Of a stretch of DNA of 64,000 nt, positions 26,956-36,166 are shown one piece after another. Numbering within the stretch: the stretch's first letter is position 1; every line of letters begins with the position of its first letter. This stretch comes from Acidobacteriota bacterium (GTDB lineage: Bacteria; Acidobacteriota; Thermoanaerobaculia; UBA5066), in the NCBI GenBank assembly GCA_008363385.1, contig RHKY01000015.1:26569-90568 (forward strand), read 5' to 3'. The notes beneath the pieces were generated by a model that was given only the letters and a program-made list of their open reading frames with translations, was not told the DNA's origin and did not search any database. A program made the translations under genes and the position numbers.

Positions 26956-28314
26956 CTAGTCCGGAATGGAGAGCATCCACTTCCAGGCGGGCTCCACCTC
27001 GACGCCCGGAACGCGGAAGAGATGGTCGGTCGTCATCACGAGGAGCCGGCGTCGAGCGCGCGGGAATTCCTTCGCCGCAGCCTCGAGGGCCCGCGTCTCG
27101 CGTTCGCACGTCGACTCCGCCGACGGGTCGGCGCAGACCTGGATCAGCTCCTCGCGCCCCCCGTAGCTCCTCGTGTGGAAGTCGACCTCGAGCCCCCCCT
27201 CGGTCCTCACGTACCCCACCTCCGCGTCCCGCCGCTGGAGCTCGTTGAAGACCGCGGTCTCGAGGGCATGGCCCGCCTGTGCTCGCCCGCTCGCGTCGAA
27301 CGCCTCGACGAGCCCCGGGTCGGCCGGGTAGACCTTGCGCGGGTTCGAGTTTCTCCGCCTCTCCGACTCCGTCGAGAGCGGCACGGTGGAGAGGAGGAAC
27401 GCGTCGACGAGATACCCGACCATCGCGTGGACCTGGTCCTTCGCTACCCCGTGCCCTTGCGCCTTCAGGTCGAGGTGGAACCGGTGGACGCTGAACGCCC
27501 CGGCCGGGTTCCTGAGGCACTGGCGCACCAGCCACCGGAGCGCCGCGACCTGCGTCACGGCCCACCGCTCGACGACGTCCCGGAACACGACCGTGTCGAC
27601 GTAGCCCTGGAGCAGCGGCACCCTCGCGGCCGGCGGGAGCCCCTGCGCCTCCGGGAAGCCTCCCTCACGGAGATACTCGCGGAACCGTTTCTCCACGCGC
27701 GAGCGGACCGCGGAGGTGAAGCGGGCCGGGTCCGAGGGAGGCTCTTCGCCACGGAACCGGAGGAACTCCCGGAAGCCGAAGGGGCGAAGGACCGTCTCCA
27801 TTCCCCGGCCGCGCAGCGACGTGTGGACCTCGCGCGAGAGCATCCGCGACGACGAGCCCGAGACGACGATCTCGACCTGCTCGGAGTCGATGACCCTGCG
27901 GACGAACCTCTCCCATCCCGGCACGAGCTGGATCTCGTCGAGGAACCAGTACGCCGTCTCCTCGCGGCGAAGCTCCGGGAACCTCCGGAAGTACTCCTCG
28001 AGCAGGAGCGAGAGCTGCTTCACGTCGACGCCGCCGAGCCGGTCGTCGTCGAAGCTCACGTAGAGAGAGCGCTCGGCCGGCGCCGTCTTGCGGCGGTCGG
28101 CGAGGAGCTGCCTGAGGAACGTCGTCTTGCCGGCCCGCCGCATCCCGGTGACGGCATGGACCTTCCCCTTCACCGGCGGCAGGGTCGCGTCGCGGAGCGT
28201 CATCGAGGCGGTGCCCCGGTCCGCAAACGTCTCGTTCAGCTTCTCGACCAGCACGGGATGGAGCCCGAGCGCTCGGCTCAACGTCTCGTCCTCCTGTCCT
28301 TTCCGAAAGGACAC
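26956..28314 (-). CDS. AAA_14/DUF4143-type ATPase
   Basis: A 452-residue protein of a widespread but poorly understood ATPase family. It has Walker A (TGMRRAGKTTF, about residues 55-65), Walker B (YWFLDEIQLVPGW), a sensor-1 region (IVVSGSSSRML), an arginine-rich helix, and the C-terminal DUF4143 region with a restriction-endonuclease-like core (TEGGLEVDFHTR ... ELIQVC). Members are often found in scattered, horizontally exchanged copies, and no partner gene is seen here. GTG 28314 is preceded by a -10-like hexamer. The 177 bases upstream hold nothing else recognisable. Biological role is not known. Confidence 0.88.
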   Translation of the reverse strand: MSFRKGQEDETLSRALGLHPVLVEKLNETFADRGTASMTLRDATLPPVKGKVHAVTGMRRAGKTTFLRQLLADRRKTAPAERSLYVSFDDDRLGGVDVKQLSLLLEEYFRRFPELRREETAYWFLDEIQLVPGWERFVRRVIDSEQVEIVVSGSSSRMLSREVHTSLRGRGMETVLRPFGFREFLRFRGEEPPSDPARFTSAVRSRVEKRFREYLREGGFPEAQGLPPAARVPLLQGYVDTVVFRDVVERWAVTQVAALRWLVRQCLRNPAGAFSVHRFHLDLKAQGHGVAKDQVHAMVGYLVDAFLLSTVPLSTESERRRNSNPRKVYPADPGLVEAFDASGRAQAGHALETAVFNELQRRDAEVGYVRTEGGLEVDFHTRSYGGREELIQVCADPSAESTCERETRALEAAAKEFPRARRRLLVMTTDHLFRVPGVEVEPAWKWMLSIPD

Positions 28315-28323
28315 CTTGCCACC

Positions 28324-28329
28324 ATTCTA
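28324..28329 (-). promoter_or_regulatory. -10-like hexamer of the DUF4143 ATPase gene
   Basis: TAGAAT (within TATAGAAT) on the minus strand, 9 bases before GTG 28314. The region is visibly less GC-rich than its surroundings. Confidence 0.5.
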
Positions 28330-28491
28330 TACTTCCCTGAAGGTCACCTACGCGTCCGCGAAGAGCCGGGACGTTCAGACGGCGCTCGTGGAGAGGCTCG
28401 CGGTCGCACCGAGCCGGCGCAAGGGGACGACCGAGCCCTTCACGCGGCGATCCAGGCCCATTCACCGCGATGGGAGGGGTCCAGCAGAGCC

Positions 28492-29835
28492 TCAGAACGC
28501 GGCGCGGAGGGTGACCAGGACCTCGTCGGGGTGGAGAGTCCCCCTCGCGGTTTTCATGTCGTGCCGGGCGTACTCGGCCGTCAGGTCGATGCCGCGGACG
28601 ATCCCGAGGCGGAAGCCGAAGTCGATCTTGGTCCAGTCCCACGTGAACGAGGGGGCGACGAAGCCGGGGCGCTCGAACTCGTTGTCGATGAACGAGTACC
28701 TCACCACCGGCTGGATCCAGTTGATCACCGGCGTCTCGCCCGACAGGAAGAGCCCGTTCAGCGGGATCCGGTAGGCCACCTCGCCGTCGATCCCCCAGCG
28801 GACGAGGCCGGCCATCTCCTGCCTCACGAACTGCCCGAAGAGCTGGAGGCCGGACTGGCGGAACTCGAGGTTGGCGCCGTACTCCATCTTCTCGTTCCCC
28901 TCGATGGGGAGGCTCACGCCCGGGTCGAAGCCCCGGAGGAGGTCCAGGTCCCCCGAGTAGAACGTCCCGTGGATGGAGACGTGCTCCGCCATGTTCCGCT
29001 TGAAGTAGTAGCCGAGGAGGTCGATGCCGTCGCGCTTCTCCTCCCCCCAGTTGAACCTCACGCCGAGACCGCCGCCTCCCTGCCACTTCCCGGTGGAGTT
29101 CACGTCGCCGGGCTTGGCGTCGTAGAGGATCGGGAACCCGGAGTTGTAGACGACGGGGACGGTGCTCCCGACCGTCCGCTCGGGGGTGCCGTTGTCGCCG
29201 GCGAGGACGTTCGGGTCTCGCATGAAGACCGGGTTCCCGGCCGCGACCGAGGCGCGCCAGTAGACGTTCTTCCCGAACGAGCCGCCCGCCTCGGCGCCGA
29301 CCTCCTCCCACCGGCCGACGGCCGTCCCCCAGAGCCCGTACGTCTCCAGGCGCCGGTTGACCTGCTTGGTGAAGCGGGGGGCCATGCCGAGCTGGAGGTA
29401 GACGCTCGTCCCGGGGATCGGCCTGAGGACGTCGTGCTTCTTCCCGAACCGCACCCACGCCTCGCGCAGGGCCACCCGCGAGTCGGAGGACGTCGGGTTC
29501 CGCATGTACAGGCCGATGACGTGGACCTCGGCCTTGGCGGAGATGTCCGGCGTGACGTCGGCCTCGGCGATCAGGGCGACGTTCGAGACCTCGGCGCTCT
29601 GTCCCGGGTCGACCGTCCGCATCTCGAGCGGCCCCCCGGCGCCGATCGGCACGTAGACGAAGCTGACGTCCTTGCTGCTCCGGAAGTTGGTCTTCAGCTC
29701 CACCTTGAGCCGGAGCTTCCCGTCGAAGGCGCCGAGCCCCCCGCCGGGGAGCGCCGAGTCGGCGCTCTGGGCCGCCGCGGGGGCGGCGGACGACGTCAGG
29801 AGAAGAAACGCGACAAGGGCCGTGCGGCGGCTCAT
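28492..29835 (-). CDS. Outer-membrane porin-like beta-barrel
   Basis: A 447-residue exported protein. A signal peptide (TALVAFLLLTSSAAPAAAQ) is followed by about 16-18 alternating amphipathic strands rich in aromatic girdle residues (LRLKVELKTNF, YGANLEFRQSGLQLFGQF, WDWTKIDFGFRLGIV). It ends VLVTLRAAF, with the C-terminal Phe needed for BAM insertion. This resembles phosphate-selective-porin-like barrels, but the substrate cannot be inferred. ATG 29835 is chosen over TTG 29844 because GAGGAGG is correctly placed before it. A TAAGAT -10-like hexamer lies at 29862-29867 on the minus strand, overlapping the end of the upstream gene. Confidence 0.8.
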   Translation of the reverse strand: MSRRTALVAFLLLTSSAAPAAAQSADSALPGGGLGAFDGKLRLKVELKTNFRSSKDVSFVYVPIGAGGPLEMRTVDPGQSAEVSNVALIAEADVTPDISAKAEVHVIGLYMRNPTSSDSRVALREAWVRFGKKHDVLRPIPGTSVYLQLGMAPRFTKQVNRRLETYGLWGTAVGRWEEVGAEAGGSFGKNVYWRASVAAGNPVFMRDPNVLAGDNGTPERTVGSTVPVVYNSGFPILYDAKPGDVNSTGKWQGGGGLGVRFNWGEEKRDGIDLLGYYFKRNMAEHVSIHGTFYSGDLDLLRGFDPGVSLPIEGNEKMEYGANLEFRQSGLQLFGQFVRQEMAGLVRWGIDGEVAYRIPLNGLFLSGETPVINWIQPVVRYSFIDNEFERPGFVAPSFTWDWTKIDFGFRLGIVRGIDLTAEYARHDMKTARGTLHPDEVLVTLRAAF

Positions 29836-29865
29836 CTCCGGCAACCTCCTCAGGTTGGGCGGATC

Positions 29866-30726
29866 TTACCGCTTTTTCTGAGACGTCGTCTCCGCGACGG
29901 CGGCCGGACCCTCGCCCGCCCGGAAGACGAGGGGCAGCGAGCGGAGGAGCGTCGAGGGCTTCGGCAGGAGGAGTCCCGCCCGGGCCACCCAGGCCGCGTG
30001 CTCGGGGTAGCGCGACATCGAGCGCTCCTTGGCGAGCATGTTCGGAAGGAAGATCCCGACCCAGACGACGGCGCACGCGGCCCACGGGAGCCAGTGCTGG
30101 GCGAGCAGGTTGAAGGCCGAGTAGATCAGGATCTCGCCGAGGTAGTTCGGGTTGCGCGTGGCGCTGAAGAGCCCCGTCGTGATCAGCTGCCGCGGCCTCT
30201 GGTGGGCCAGGACGAAATGCTTCTGCGCGTCGGCCACGAAGTGGAGGAACGAGCCGATGGCGAAGCAGAGGACCGCGGCGAAGGCGATCCCGTCCGGGAG
30301 CGTCGACGTCGTCCCCCAGCCGCCGGGGACGAGCGTCCCGAGCGGCGTGAGCATGACGAGCGGGGCGAGGTAGTAGAGGCCGAGGGGGAAGACGAAGATG
30401 GCGATCGCCGAGGAGATCGAGCAGGGGCTTCGCCAGCTCGGGTCGGGGAAGGCGACGTCCTTGACCAGCCAGAGGAGCCCGTACGCGCCGTGGAGGGCGA
30501 GGTAGAGGAGGGCCGCGAGCGAGAAGTCGCCCGACGCGAGCATCAGCGCCAGGACGACCAGCCCGATCGTGGTCTTGTGGAGGTTGATCGGGACTCGGGG
30601 GGTCGTCCTTCCCGCCCCGCCGGGGATCCGGTGGAGGACCCAGTCGTTGAGCTCCCAGACCCTGGCCGCGAGACCCTCCCGGGCCCCTCCGCCGGCCCCG
30701 CGCGCAGATCGGGCCTCTTCCGCCAT
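29866..30726 (-). CDS. ICMT/NnrU/DUF1295-like membrane methyltransferase-family protein
   Basis: A 286-residue polytopic protein with about six membrane segments. Its C-terminal catalytic-type region reads TTGLFSATRNPNYLGEILIY, then NMLAKERSMSRYPEHAAW. The RNPNYLGE and E-R-x5-YPE(H/Y)-x-x-Y/W pattern is shared by isoprenylcysteine carboxyl methyltransferases, phospholipid methyltransferases, NnrU and steroid-reductase-like DUF1295 proteins. It is therefore a membrane lipid- or thiol-modifying enzyme of unknown substrate. ATG 30726 has GGAGG nine bases upstream. The long open frame further upstream is a shadow. The gene may be co-transcribed with the porin downstream. Confidence 0.75.
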   Translation of the reverse strand: MAEEARSARGAGGGAREGLAARVWELNDWVLHRIPGGAGRTTPRVPINLHKTTIGLVVLALMLASGDFSLAALLYLALHGAYGLLWLVKDVAFPDPSWRSPCSISSAIAIFVFPLGLYYLAPLVMLTPLGTLVPGGWGTTSTLPDGIAFAAVLCFAIGSFLHFVADAQKHFVLAHQRPRQLITTGLFSATRNPNYLGEILIYSAFNLLAQHWLPWAACAVVWVGIFLPNMLAKERSMSRYPEHAAWVARAGLLLPKPSTLLRSLPLVFRAGEGPAAVAETTSQKKR

Positions 30727-30832
30727 CTCTGCGTCCTCCTTCCCCTCGGCGTGTGGCGGGAGTCTACGCGGAGAGGGCCCGGCCGGAGTCGATCCGCCGG
30801 GCCGCTCGCTCCTCGGCTCTACGACAGCGCTT

Positions 30833-30865
30833 CGGCAGCTCTTCGGAAGCTCTACGGCAGCTCCA
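30833..30865. repeat. Three 11-base tandem repeats at the end of the giant repeat-protein gene
   Basis: CGGCAGCTCTT, CGGAAGCTCTA and CGGCAGCTCCA follow one another directly. The middle copy contains the stop codon (minus strand TAG at 30852-30854). Because 11 is not a multiple of three, copy-number change would alter the protein's C terminus. Confidence 0.7.
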
Positions 30866-33800
30866 CGGCCGAACGGCCCCCCTCGGTGACCGCCACGGCC
30901 TTGGCGGCCCCTCCTTCCACCGCGAACGTGTACGCCCCGGGGGCGACGTTCTCGAGGTGCCGCTGCGAGGTCCCCGCGAGCGGGATCCACCCCTCGACCG
31001 AGTAGGCGTTCAGCGTGTACGGCGCGCCGGAGGCGCTGACGAGCCTCCCCCGCGCGTTCGGGAGCGCCCGCGTCTCGGGGCCGACGAGGACGTCGACGCT
31101 GCCGCCCGGCGTCAGGAGGACCGTCACGAGCGGCTGCGGGGCCGCCACCCCCTCGATCGTCCGCGGGGCGTACCCGCTGGCGTCGACGAAGAGCGTGTAC
31201 CGCCCGGGCTTCAGCGACGGCACCTCGCCCCGGCCGTCGGAGTCGAGCGGGACCGTCCCGCTGAAGACGGTCGAGCGCGACCCGTCCGTCGCCCGGACGA
31301 GGACGCTCCGGAGCGGGACGCCGTAGAGCCCGTCCTTGACCTCGATGCCGATCCCCTCGCCCCGCTTCAGCTCGACGAGGACGTCCTCGCCGTCCTCCGA
31401 CGGGACGACGTTCCTCTTCTCGAACTCGAACCCGGCCTTCCTCGCCGTGAGCGTGTAGCTCTTCGGCTCCAGGTCGTTCAGCGCGAATCGGCCGTTGCTG
31501 TCGGTCGAGGCGCCGAACCGGATCGGCCCCGCCGGGGCGCCGCCCGCGGCTTCCAGCTCCACCGAGGCGTCGGCCAGCGGCCGCCGCGACCCCGACTCGA
31601 CGACCGTCCCCGTCAGGCGCGCCGTCGGGATGAGGACGTCGTGCGTCGTGTCGCCCGAGACCTCGACGGTGTCGCTCTTCGGGCCGAAGGAGCCCGACAT
31701 CCCGGGGGCCACGACGAGGTTGTACGTCCCGTCCTCCAGCCCCTCGATCCGGTAGATCCCGTTCTCGTCGGTCCGGCCCGTCCCCGAGCGCCCTCCGCCG
31801 CGGCGGTTCGCCAGGACCACCGCGTCGGACACGGGGGCCGAGGCGCGCGTGACCTGGCCCGACAGCGTCGCCCGGCTCTCGAAGACGATCTCGGCGGGGA
31901 CCTCGCCGCCCCCCTCGGGGACGCTCACCTCGGCCGAGGCTGTCTTCGTCCCCGAGCGGAAGTCCCCGGCGGTGGCCTGGAGCCTCACCCTGCCGGCGGG
32001 TGCCCCCTCGATCCGGAAGCTCCCGGAGGAGTCGGTCCGGGCGCGCTCGCCCCACGCCTCGCTCCCCGCGGTCACGGTGACCCCCGCGAGCTCTTCCGGC
32101 GCGAGCCCGCGGACGACACCGGCGATCGTCGCGCCGGAGGAGACCGTGAGGGTGACGTCCTCCCGAGCCTCACCGGCCTGGAGGACGACGTCGACCGGGC
32201 TGGAGTTGGAGCCTCGCTTCTGGGCCACGAGTGTGTACCGGCCGGCGGCGAGGTGGTCGAACCGGAAGCGCCCGCTGGCGTCGGTCGTCATCTGCGGGCC
32301 GCCCCCCAGCATCCGGCCCAGGCTCCCTTCCCCGGTCGTGACGAACGAGACGTCCACGTCCGCAACCGGACGCCGCGCGTCCGAGACGACGACGCCCGCG
32401 ATCACCCCTCCCGTCGAGAGGCGGATCTCGGCGTTGCCGCCCCGGTCGGTGACCTCCACGGTCTGGCTCTCCTCGGCGTAGTCGGGGTGGGTCGCCGTCA
32501 GCTTGTACGTCCCCGGCGCCACGCCCTCGATCGCGAATCGCCCGTCGGCGTCGGTCGTGATCTCTCCTTCCTCCGTCAGGGCCGGGATCGGGAGCCGCGC
32601 GTCCCCCTCGCCCGAAGTCTGCTTCGAGACGCTCGCGCCCGGGATCGCCCGGCCGGAGCGGGCGTCGGTGACGCGCCCGGAGAGGACCGCGCCCTTGGCC
32701 AGCTTCACCTCGACCCCCTCGCGGACGCTCCCCTCCTCGACGACGACCGATCCGACGCGCCCGGCCTGGTACCCCTTCGCCTTCACCGAGACCTGCCAGG
32801 TTCCGGGAGGGACGTCCTCGAGGAGGAAGCTGCCGTCCTCGCTCTCCACGCGCTTGCCCGTCCCGCTGCCGCCGCGCGGACCGCCGCGGGCGACCATCCG
32901 GACGACCATCCCGCCGCGGGCTCCCGGGCGGTCCGGCTCGTAGGAGACCTCGAACTCCGTCACGGGGCTACCGGACTCGGCGTCCAGGACGGTCCCCTTC
33001 ACCCCGCCGCCCCCGGGCACCACGATCTCGACCCCCTCGGACGGCGCCGGGACGCCCTTCTTCTCCGGGCCGGGGCCGACGGGCCGGAACGTGACCAGGT
33101 CGTACGACTCCCCGGCCCTCAGGCCGTCGAGGGCGAAGAAGCCGTCGGGACCCGTCGGCTCCTCGGCGAATCCGCGCGGGTCCATCCGCCCGCCCCTGGC
33201 ACTGGCGCCCACCCGCAGACCCGCGACCCCTTCCCCGGCCTTCGTCACGACGCGCCCGGTGATCGACGCCCCCGGCCCGAGGACGATGGCGAGGGGCTCG
33301 CTCCCTTCGCCCACCTTCACCCCGTCACGGACCTCGGTCGCGTACCCGGGCTTGCGGACCCGGACGGTGTACTCGCCCGGACCCAGTCCACGGATCTCGA
33401 ACCGGCCGTCGGCGCCGGACGTGGCCGACGGGGGGCCCGGCGAGCCGTCCGCGACGTTGAGGGTCAGACGCTGCCCGCCGCGCGCCGCGTCGAAGCTCCG
33501 CCCGCGCATCGCCTCGAGCTCGGCCCCGGGGACGGGGTTCTCCCCCTGGTCCACGACCTGCCCCGTGACGACGAGGCCGCGGCGCAGGGTCACCGCGACC
33601 CCCTGCCTCGTCCCTCCCGGCAGGAGCGACAGGCCCTCGACCGAGCCGTTCTGGTACTCCGGGTGGGCGACGAGGAGGCGCTGCCCGTCGCCCGGCGAGA
33701 GGCGGCTGGCGACGAACGTGCCGTCCGGACGGGTCCGGAACGCCGGCGGCCCCTCGCTCCGGAGGCTCCGGAGGAAGGCCGCGACGCCGCCCTGCCTGCC

Positions 33801-35045
33801 CGCCAGGACCCGCCCCGCGGCCCCGGCCACCGGCGCGCCGTCCTCGTCCACGACCCGCCCCGCCAGCGTGGCGCCCAGGACGAGCGGCAGGTCGACGCGG
33901 GCCGTCTCTCCCTTCGCCACCTCGACCTCGCCCTTGCGGAACGGGACGTGCCGGCGCTCGTCGGCCACGAGCCGGTACGCCCCGGGGCGAAGCGGCCGGA
34001 GCCGGTACTTCCCGTCCGGGCCCGTCCGCGTCACGAGGGTGCCCGCCTCGCCGTCCACGCGCACCTTCACCCGCGGGACCGCGGCCAGGGTCTTCGCGTT
34101 CACCGCCCTCCCCTCGATCCCCGAGGCCGGCGACAGGACGACCTCCGCGGCCTTCCCTTCGGCCAGGGGAAGGGTGACGGGGACCTCGGCCAGACCCTCC
34201 AGGTCGGCGTTCGCGACGAGCCGGACCTTTCCCCCCGGCGCGTCGGGGATCGAGAAGCTGCCGTCCTCCTTCGCCTCGACCCAGCCGGTCGTCCCGCTCC
34301 CTTCGACCCGGACGAGGGCTCCCGGGGCGCCCCCCTTGCGGCCCGGCCGGAGGACCCGCCCCGTCACCGTGGCGCCGGCGACAAGCGCGAGCGGGCGGTG
34401 GAGGGCGCCAGGCCGGACACCTGTCCGGGAGAGGGGCGCGAGCCCCTTCGCCTCGATCGTGAGGCGGTTCGGCCCGGGGCCCGCCGCGTCGAACCGGAAC
34501 GTCCCGTCCCCTCCCGCGGTGACGCGGACGGGGAGGAGGTTGCTCCCGGCGGCGTCGGCCTCGCGCGGCCGGCGGGCGGGGTGAAGCGTGACGACCGCGC
34601 CCGGGACCGGCTCGCCGGACGGGCCGACGACCTTTCCCGCCAGGGCCCGTCCCGTGACGAGCGGCACCTCGCCGACGTCCTCGGCCTCGGCGGTCGAGTA
34701 GACCTCGAGCGACCGGGACGGGATCGTCCCGGCTCCCCGCGTCTCCAGAGCCACGTCCCTCGCCTTCCCCGGCTCGGACGGCAGCGCCAGGACGAACGCG
34801 CCGTCGGGTCCCGTCGTCCCCTCGACGAGAGGGGCGGGCGCTGCCTGGCCGCGGGCCTGCCGCCGCGCGGCCTCGTGCGGCGTCTCGTGCGGGACCGCAG
34901 CGACGGTGACGCCGGCTGCCGGCTTTCCCCCGTCCAGGACGAGGCGCCCGCGGAGCTCTCCGGCGGAAGCGCCGGAGGAGGCGCCGAGGGAGACGAGGAG
35001 GAGAGGGAGGGCGAGGGAGGTCGTCGGGGCGGTGAGACGTCGCAA
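30852..35045 (-). CDS. Giant secreted protein of carboxypeptidase-regulatory-like repeats
   Basis: A 1,397-residue exported protein. After a signal peptide (LALPLLLVSLGASSGASA) it is built almost wholly of about 14 beta-sandwich repeats of 80-100 residues with the pattern GxV-x-D-xxGxPVxGAxV ... TxxDGxFxxxxLxPGxYxLxVxxxGY. This is the carboxypeptidase-regulatory-like / DUF4198-type fold. No transmembrane helix, LPxTG, T9SS tail or enzymatic domain is apparent, so it may be a surface adhesin or structural, carbohydrate-binding protein. TTG 35045 is chosen because GGAGG lies eight bases upstream and the signal peptide starts there. The gene is flanked by the glycan cluster on one side and envelope genes on the other. 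Confidence 0.8.
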   Translation of the reverse strand: MRRLTAPTTSLALPLLLVSLGASSGASAGELRGRLVLDGGKPAAGVTVAAVPHETPHEAARRQARGQAAPAPLVEGTTGPDGAFVLALPSEPGKARDVALETRGAGTIPSRSLEVYSTAEAEDVGEVPLVTGRALAGKVVGPSGEPVPGAVVTLHPARRPREADAAGSNLLPVRVTAGGDGTFRFDAAGPGPNRLTIEAKGLAPLSRTGVRPGALHRPLALVAGATVTGRVLRPGRKGGAPGALVRVEGSGTTGWVEAKEDGSFSIPDAPGGKVRLVANADLEGLAEVPVTLPLAEGKAAEVVLSPASGIEGRAVNAKTLAAVPRVKVRVDGEAGTLVTRTGPDGKYRLRPLRPGAYRLVADERRHVPFRKGEVEVAKGETARVDLPLVLGATLAGRVVDEDGAPVAGAAGRVLAGRQGGVAAFLRSLRSEGPPAFRTRPDGTFVASRLSPGDGQRLLVAHPEYQNGSVEGLSLLPGGTRQGVAVTLRRGLVVTGQVVDQGENPVPGAELEAMRGRSFDAARGGQRLTLNVADGSPGPPSATSGADGRFEIRGLGPGEYTVRVRKPGYATEVRDGVKVGEGSEPLAIVLGPGASITGRVVTKAGEGVAGLRVGASARGGRMDPRGFAEEPTGPDGFFALDGLRAGESYDLVTFRPVGPGPEKKGVPAPSEGVEIVVPGGGGVKGTVLDAESGSPVTEFEVSYEPDRPGARGGMVVRMVARGGPRGGSGTGKRVESEDGSFLLEDVPPGTWQVSVKAKGYQAGRVGSVVVEEGSVREGVEVKLAKGAVLSGRVTDARSGRAIPGASVSKQTSGEGDARLPIPALTEEGEITTDADGRFAIEGVAPGTYKLTATHPDYAEESQTVEVTDRGGNAEIRLSTGGVIAGVVVSDARRPVADVDVSFVTTGEGSLGRMLGGGPQMTTDASGRFRFDHLAAGRYTLVAQKRGSNSSPVDVVLQAGEAREDVTLTVSSGATIAGVVRGLAPEELAGVTVTAGSEAWGERARTDSSGSFRIEGAPAGRVRLQATAGDFRSGTKTASAEVSVPEGGGEVPAEIVFESRATLSGQVTRASAPVSDAVVLANRRGGGRSGTGRTDENGIYRIEGLEDGTYNLVVAPGMSGSFGPKSDTVEVSGDTTHDVLIPTARLTGTVVESGSRRPLADASVELEAAGGAPAGPIRFGASTDSNGRFALNDLEPKSYTLTARKAGFEFEKRNVVPSEDGEDVLVELKRGEGIGIEVKDGLYGVPLRSVLVRATDGSRSTVFSGTVPLDSDGRGEVPSLKPGRYTLFVDASGYAPRTIEGVAAPQPLVTVLLTPGGSVDVLVGPETRALPNARGRLVSASGAPYTLNAYSVEGWIPLAGTSQRHLENVAPGAYTFAVEGGAAKAVAVTEGGRSAVELP

Positions 35046-35204
35046 GGTCAGGTCCTCCGGGCGGCGATCGTGCAAGCCAGGGGCCACGAGCACAAGGGCG
35101 CGGATCCTCCGTTGGACGCGCGTGGCCGGAGGCGGTTGACCCGGTCGCTCCCGAAATCGGGATCCGGTGCCCCGATCCCGGGAAGGGCGTGGCATCGTCC
35201 GCCC

Positions 35205-36128
35205 GTGCCCGAGTCGACCTACGAAGCGCCCGGCGGAAGCCTCCTCGTCGAGGCCGGCGAGGCGGTCCAGGACCTTGCCGGGCGCCTCTTCGCCCGCCGC
35301 CTCTCGCCGGACGGGCCGCCGGCGGCGCGCGTGGAGATCGCGACGGACGAGGGGGCCGGACCCTGCCCGGAGCCCCCGGCCGTCGAGCGCCTCGTCCGCT
35401 GGGAGGTGGAGGGGGACCGCGTGTCGTGCTGGGCCGGGTCGCACGTCGCCTTGTCGGCCGACCGCTTCCGCCTCCTGGCCCGGGGACGGGTCTCGGGCTC
35501 TCTGCTCTCGGCGGAGCCGTCGCTCTGCGCGCGCCTCCTCCTCGAGACCCCGGCCGCGCACTTCGCGACGGCCACCTGCCAGGTCCTCCACGCCGGGGCC
35601 GTCGCGGGCCGCTCCGGGGCCGTCGTCCTCCGCGGAGCCTCCGGGGCGGGGAAGTCGACTCTCGTCGCGGCCCTCTACCGCTCTGGGCTCCGCGTCCTGG
35701 CCGACGAGAGCCTCCTCGTCTCCCGCGCCGACCCGGACCTCCTCTTCGCCGCCGTCCGCGACCTGACCGTGAGGCCCGACACGGCCGACCTCCTCGGCCT
35801 CGGCTCCGCGGCCCGGCCGGCCTTCTCGGGCGGCGAGGAGAAGCTGCGGCTGGACCTCTTCCCCGCCTCCTCGCCCGCGGACCGGACCGCCCGGCGCCGG
35901 GCGACCGTCCTCCTCGGCCCGCGCGAGCCGGGCCCGGCGCGCCTCCTCCCGCTCGACGGGCCGGAGTTCCTCTCGCTCTTCGGCGCCGGCGCGGTCTCGC
36001 AGGAGACCTCCTGGGGCGGCGACCCGGGGCCGGTCGCGAAGGCCTGGGCCCGGCGCGAGACCTACCGCCTCCTCGGCGCGAGCGACCTGGTCGGGGCGGT
36101 GGCTCTGGTGACCTCCCTCACAGGCTGA
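35205..36128 (+). CDS. HprK-related kinase
   Basis: A 307-residue protein resembling the C-terminal P-loop domain of HPr kinase. The core is VLHAGAVAGRSGAVVLRG followed by Walker A GASGAGKST (about residues 146-154), then LRVLADESLLV, which holds the metal-binding acidic residue. No HPr target is known nearby. From family knowledge, HprK-related proteins often accompany nucleotidyltransferase-family proteins in surface-polysaccharide and peptide-modification clusters, and one such nucleotidyltransferase lies at 48248-49426. GTG 35205 is preceded 6 bases upstream by a weak CATCGT hexamer. It is probably the first gene of the following radical SAM group or a separate unit 38 bases before it. 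Confidence 0.75.
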   Translation: MPESTYEAPGGSLLVEAGEAVQDLAGRLFARRLSPDGPPAARVEIATDEGAGPCPEPPAVERLVRWEVEGDRVSCWAGSHVALSADRFRLLARGRVSGSLLSAEPSLCARLLLETPAAHFATATCQVLHAGAVAGRSGAVVLRGASGAGKSTLVAALYRSGLRVLADESLLVSRADPDLLFAAVRDLTVRPDTADLLGLGSAARPAFSGGEEKLRLDLFPASSPADRTARRRATVLLGPREPGPARLLPLDGPEFLSLFGAGAVSQETSWGGDPGPVAKAWARRETYRLLGASDLVGAVALVTSLTG

Positions 36129-36149
36129 CCTCCCGGCGGGCGGAGTTCC

Positions 36150-36155
36150 TATACT
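36150..36155 (+). promoter_or_regulatory. -10-like hexamer of the radical SAM operon
   Basis: TATACT, one base from the consensus, ends 11 bases before ATG 36167. The predicted start site leaves only about 4-5 bases of leader, with no ribosome binding site. Confidence 0.55.
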
Positions 36156-36166
36156 CCAGCATCGCG

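Noticed and set aside
28315-28491. Possible small gene or remnant upstream of the DUF4143 ATPase
   Set aside because: No start with a ribosome binding site and no recognisable peptide. Only the -10-like hexamer is supported.
26599-31005. 1,468-codon plus-strand open frame opposite the DUF4143, porin and membrane-enzyme genes
   Set aside because: No family motif, low-complexity Arg/Asp/Val composition, and it runs antisense to three well-supported genes.
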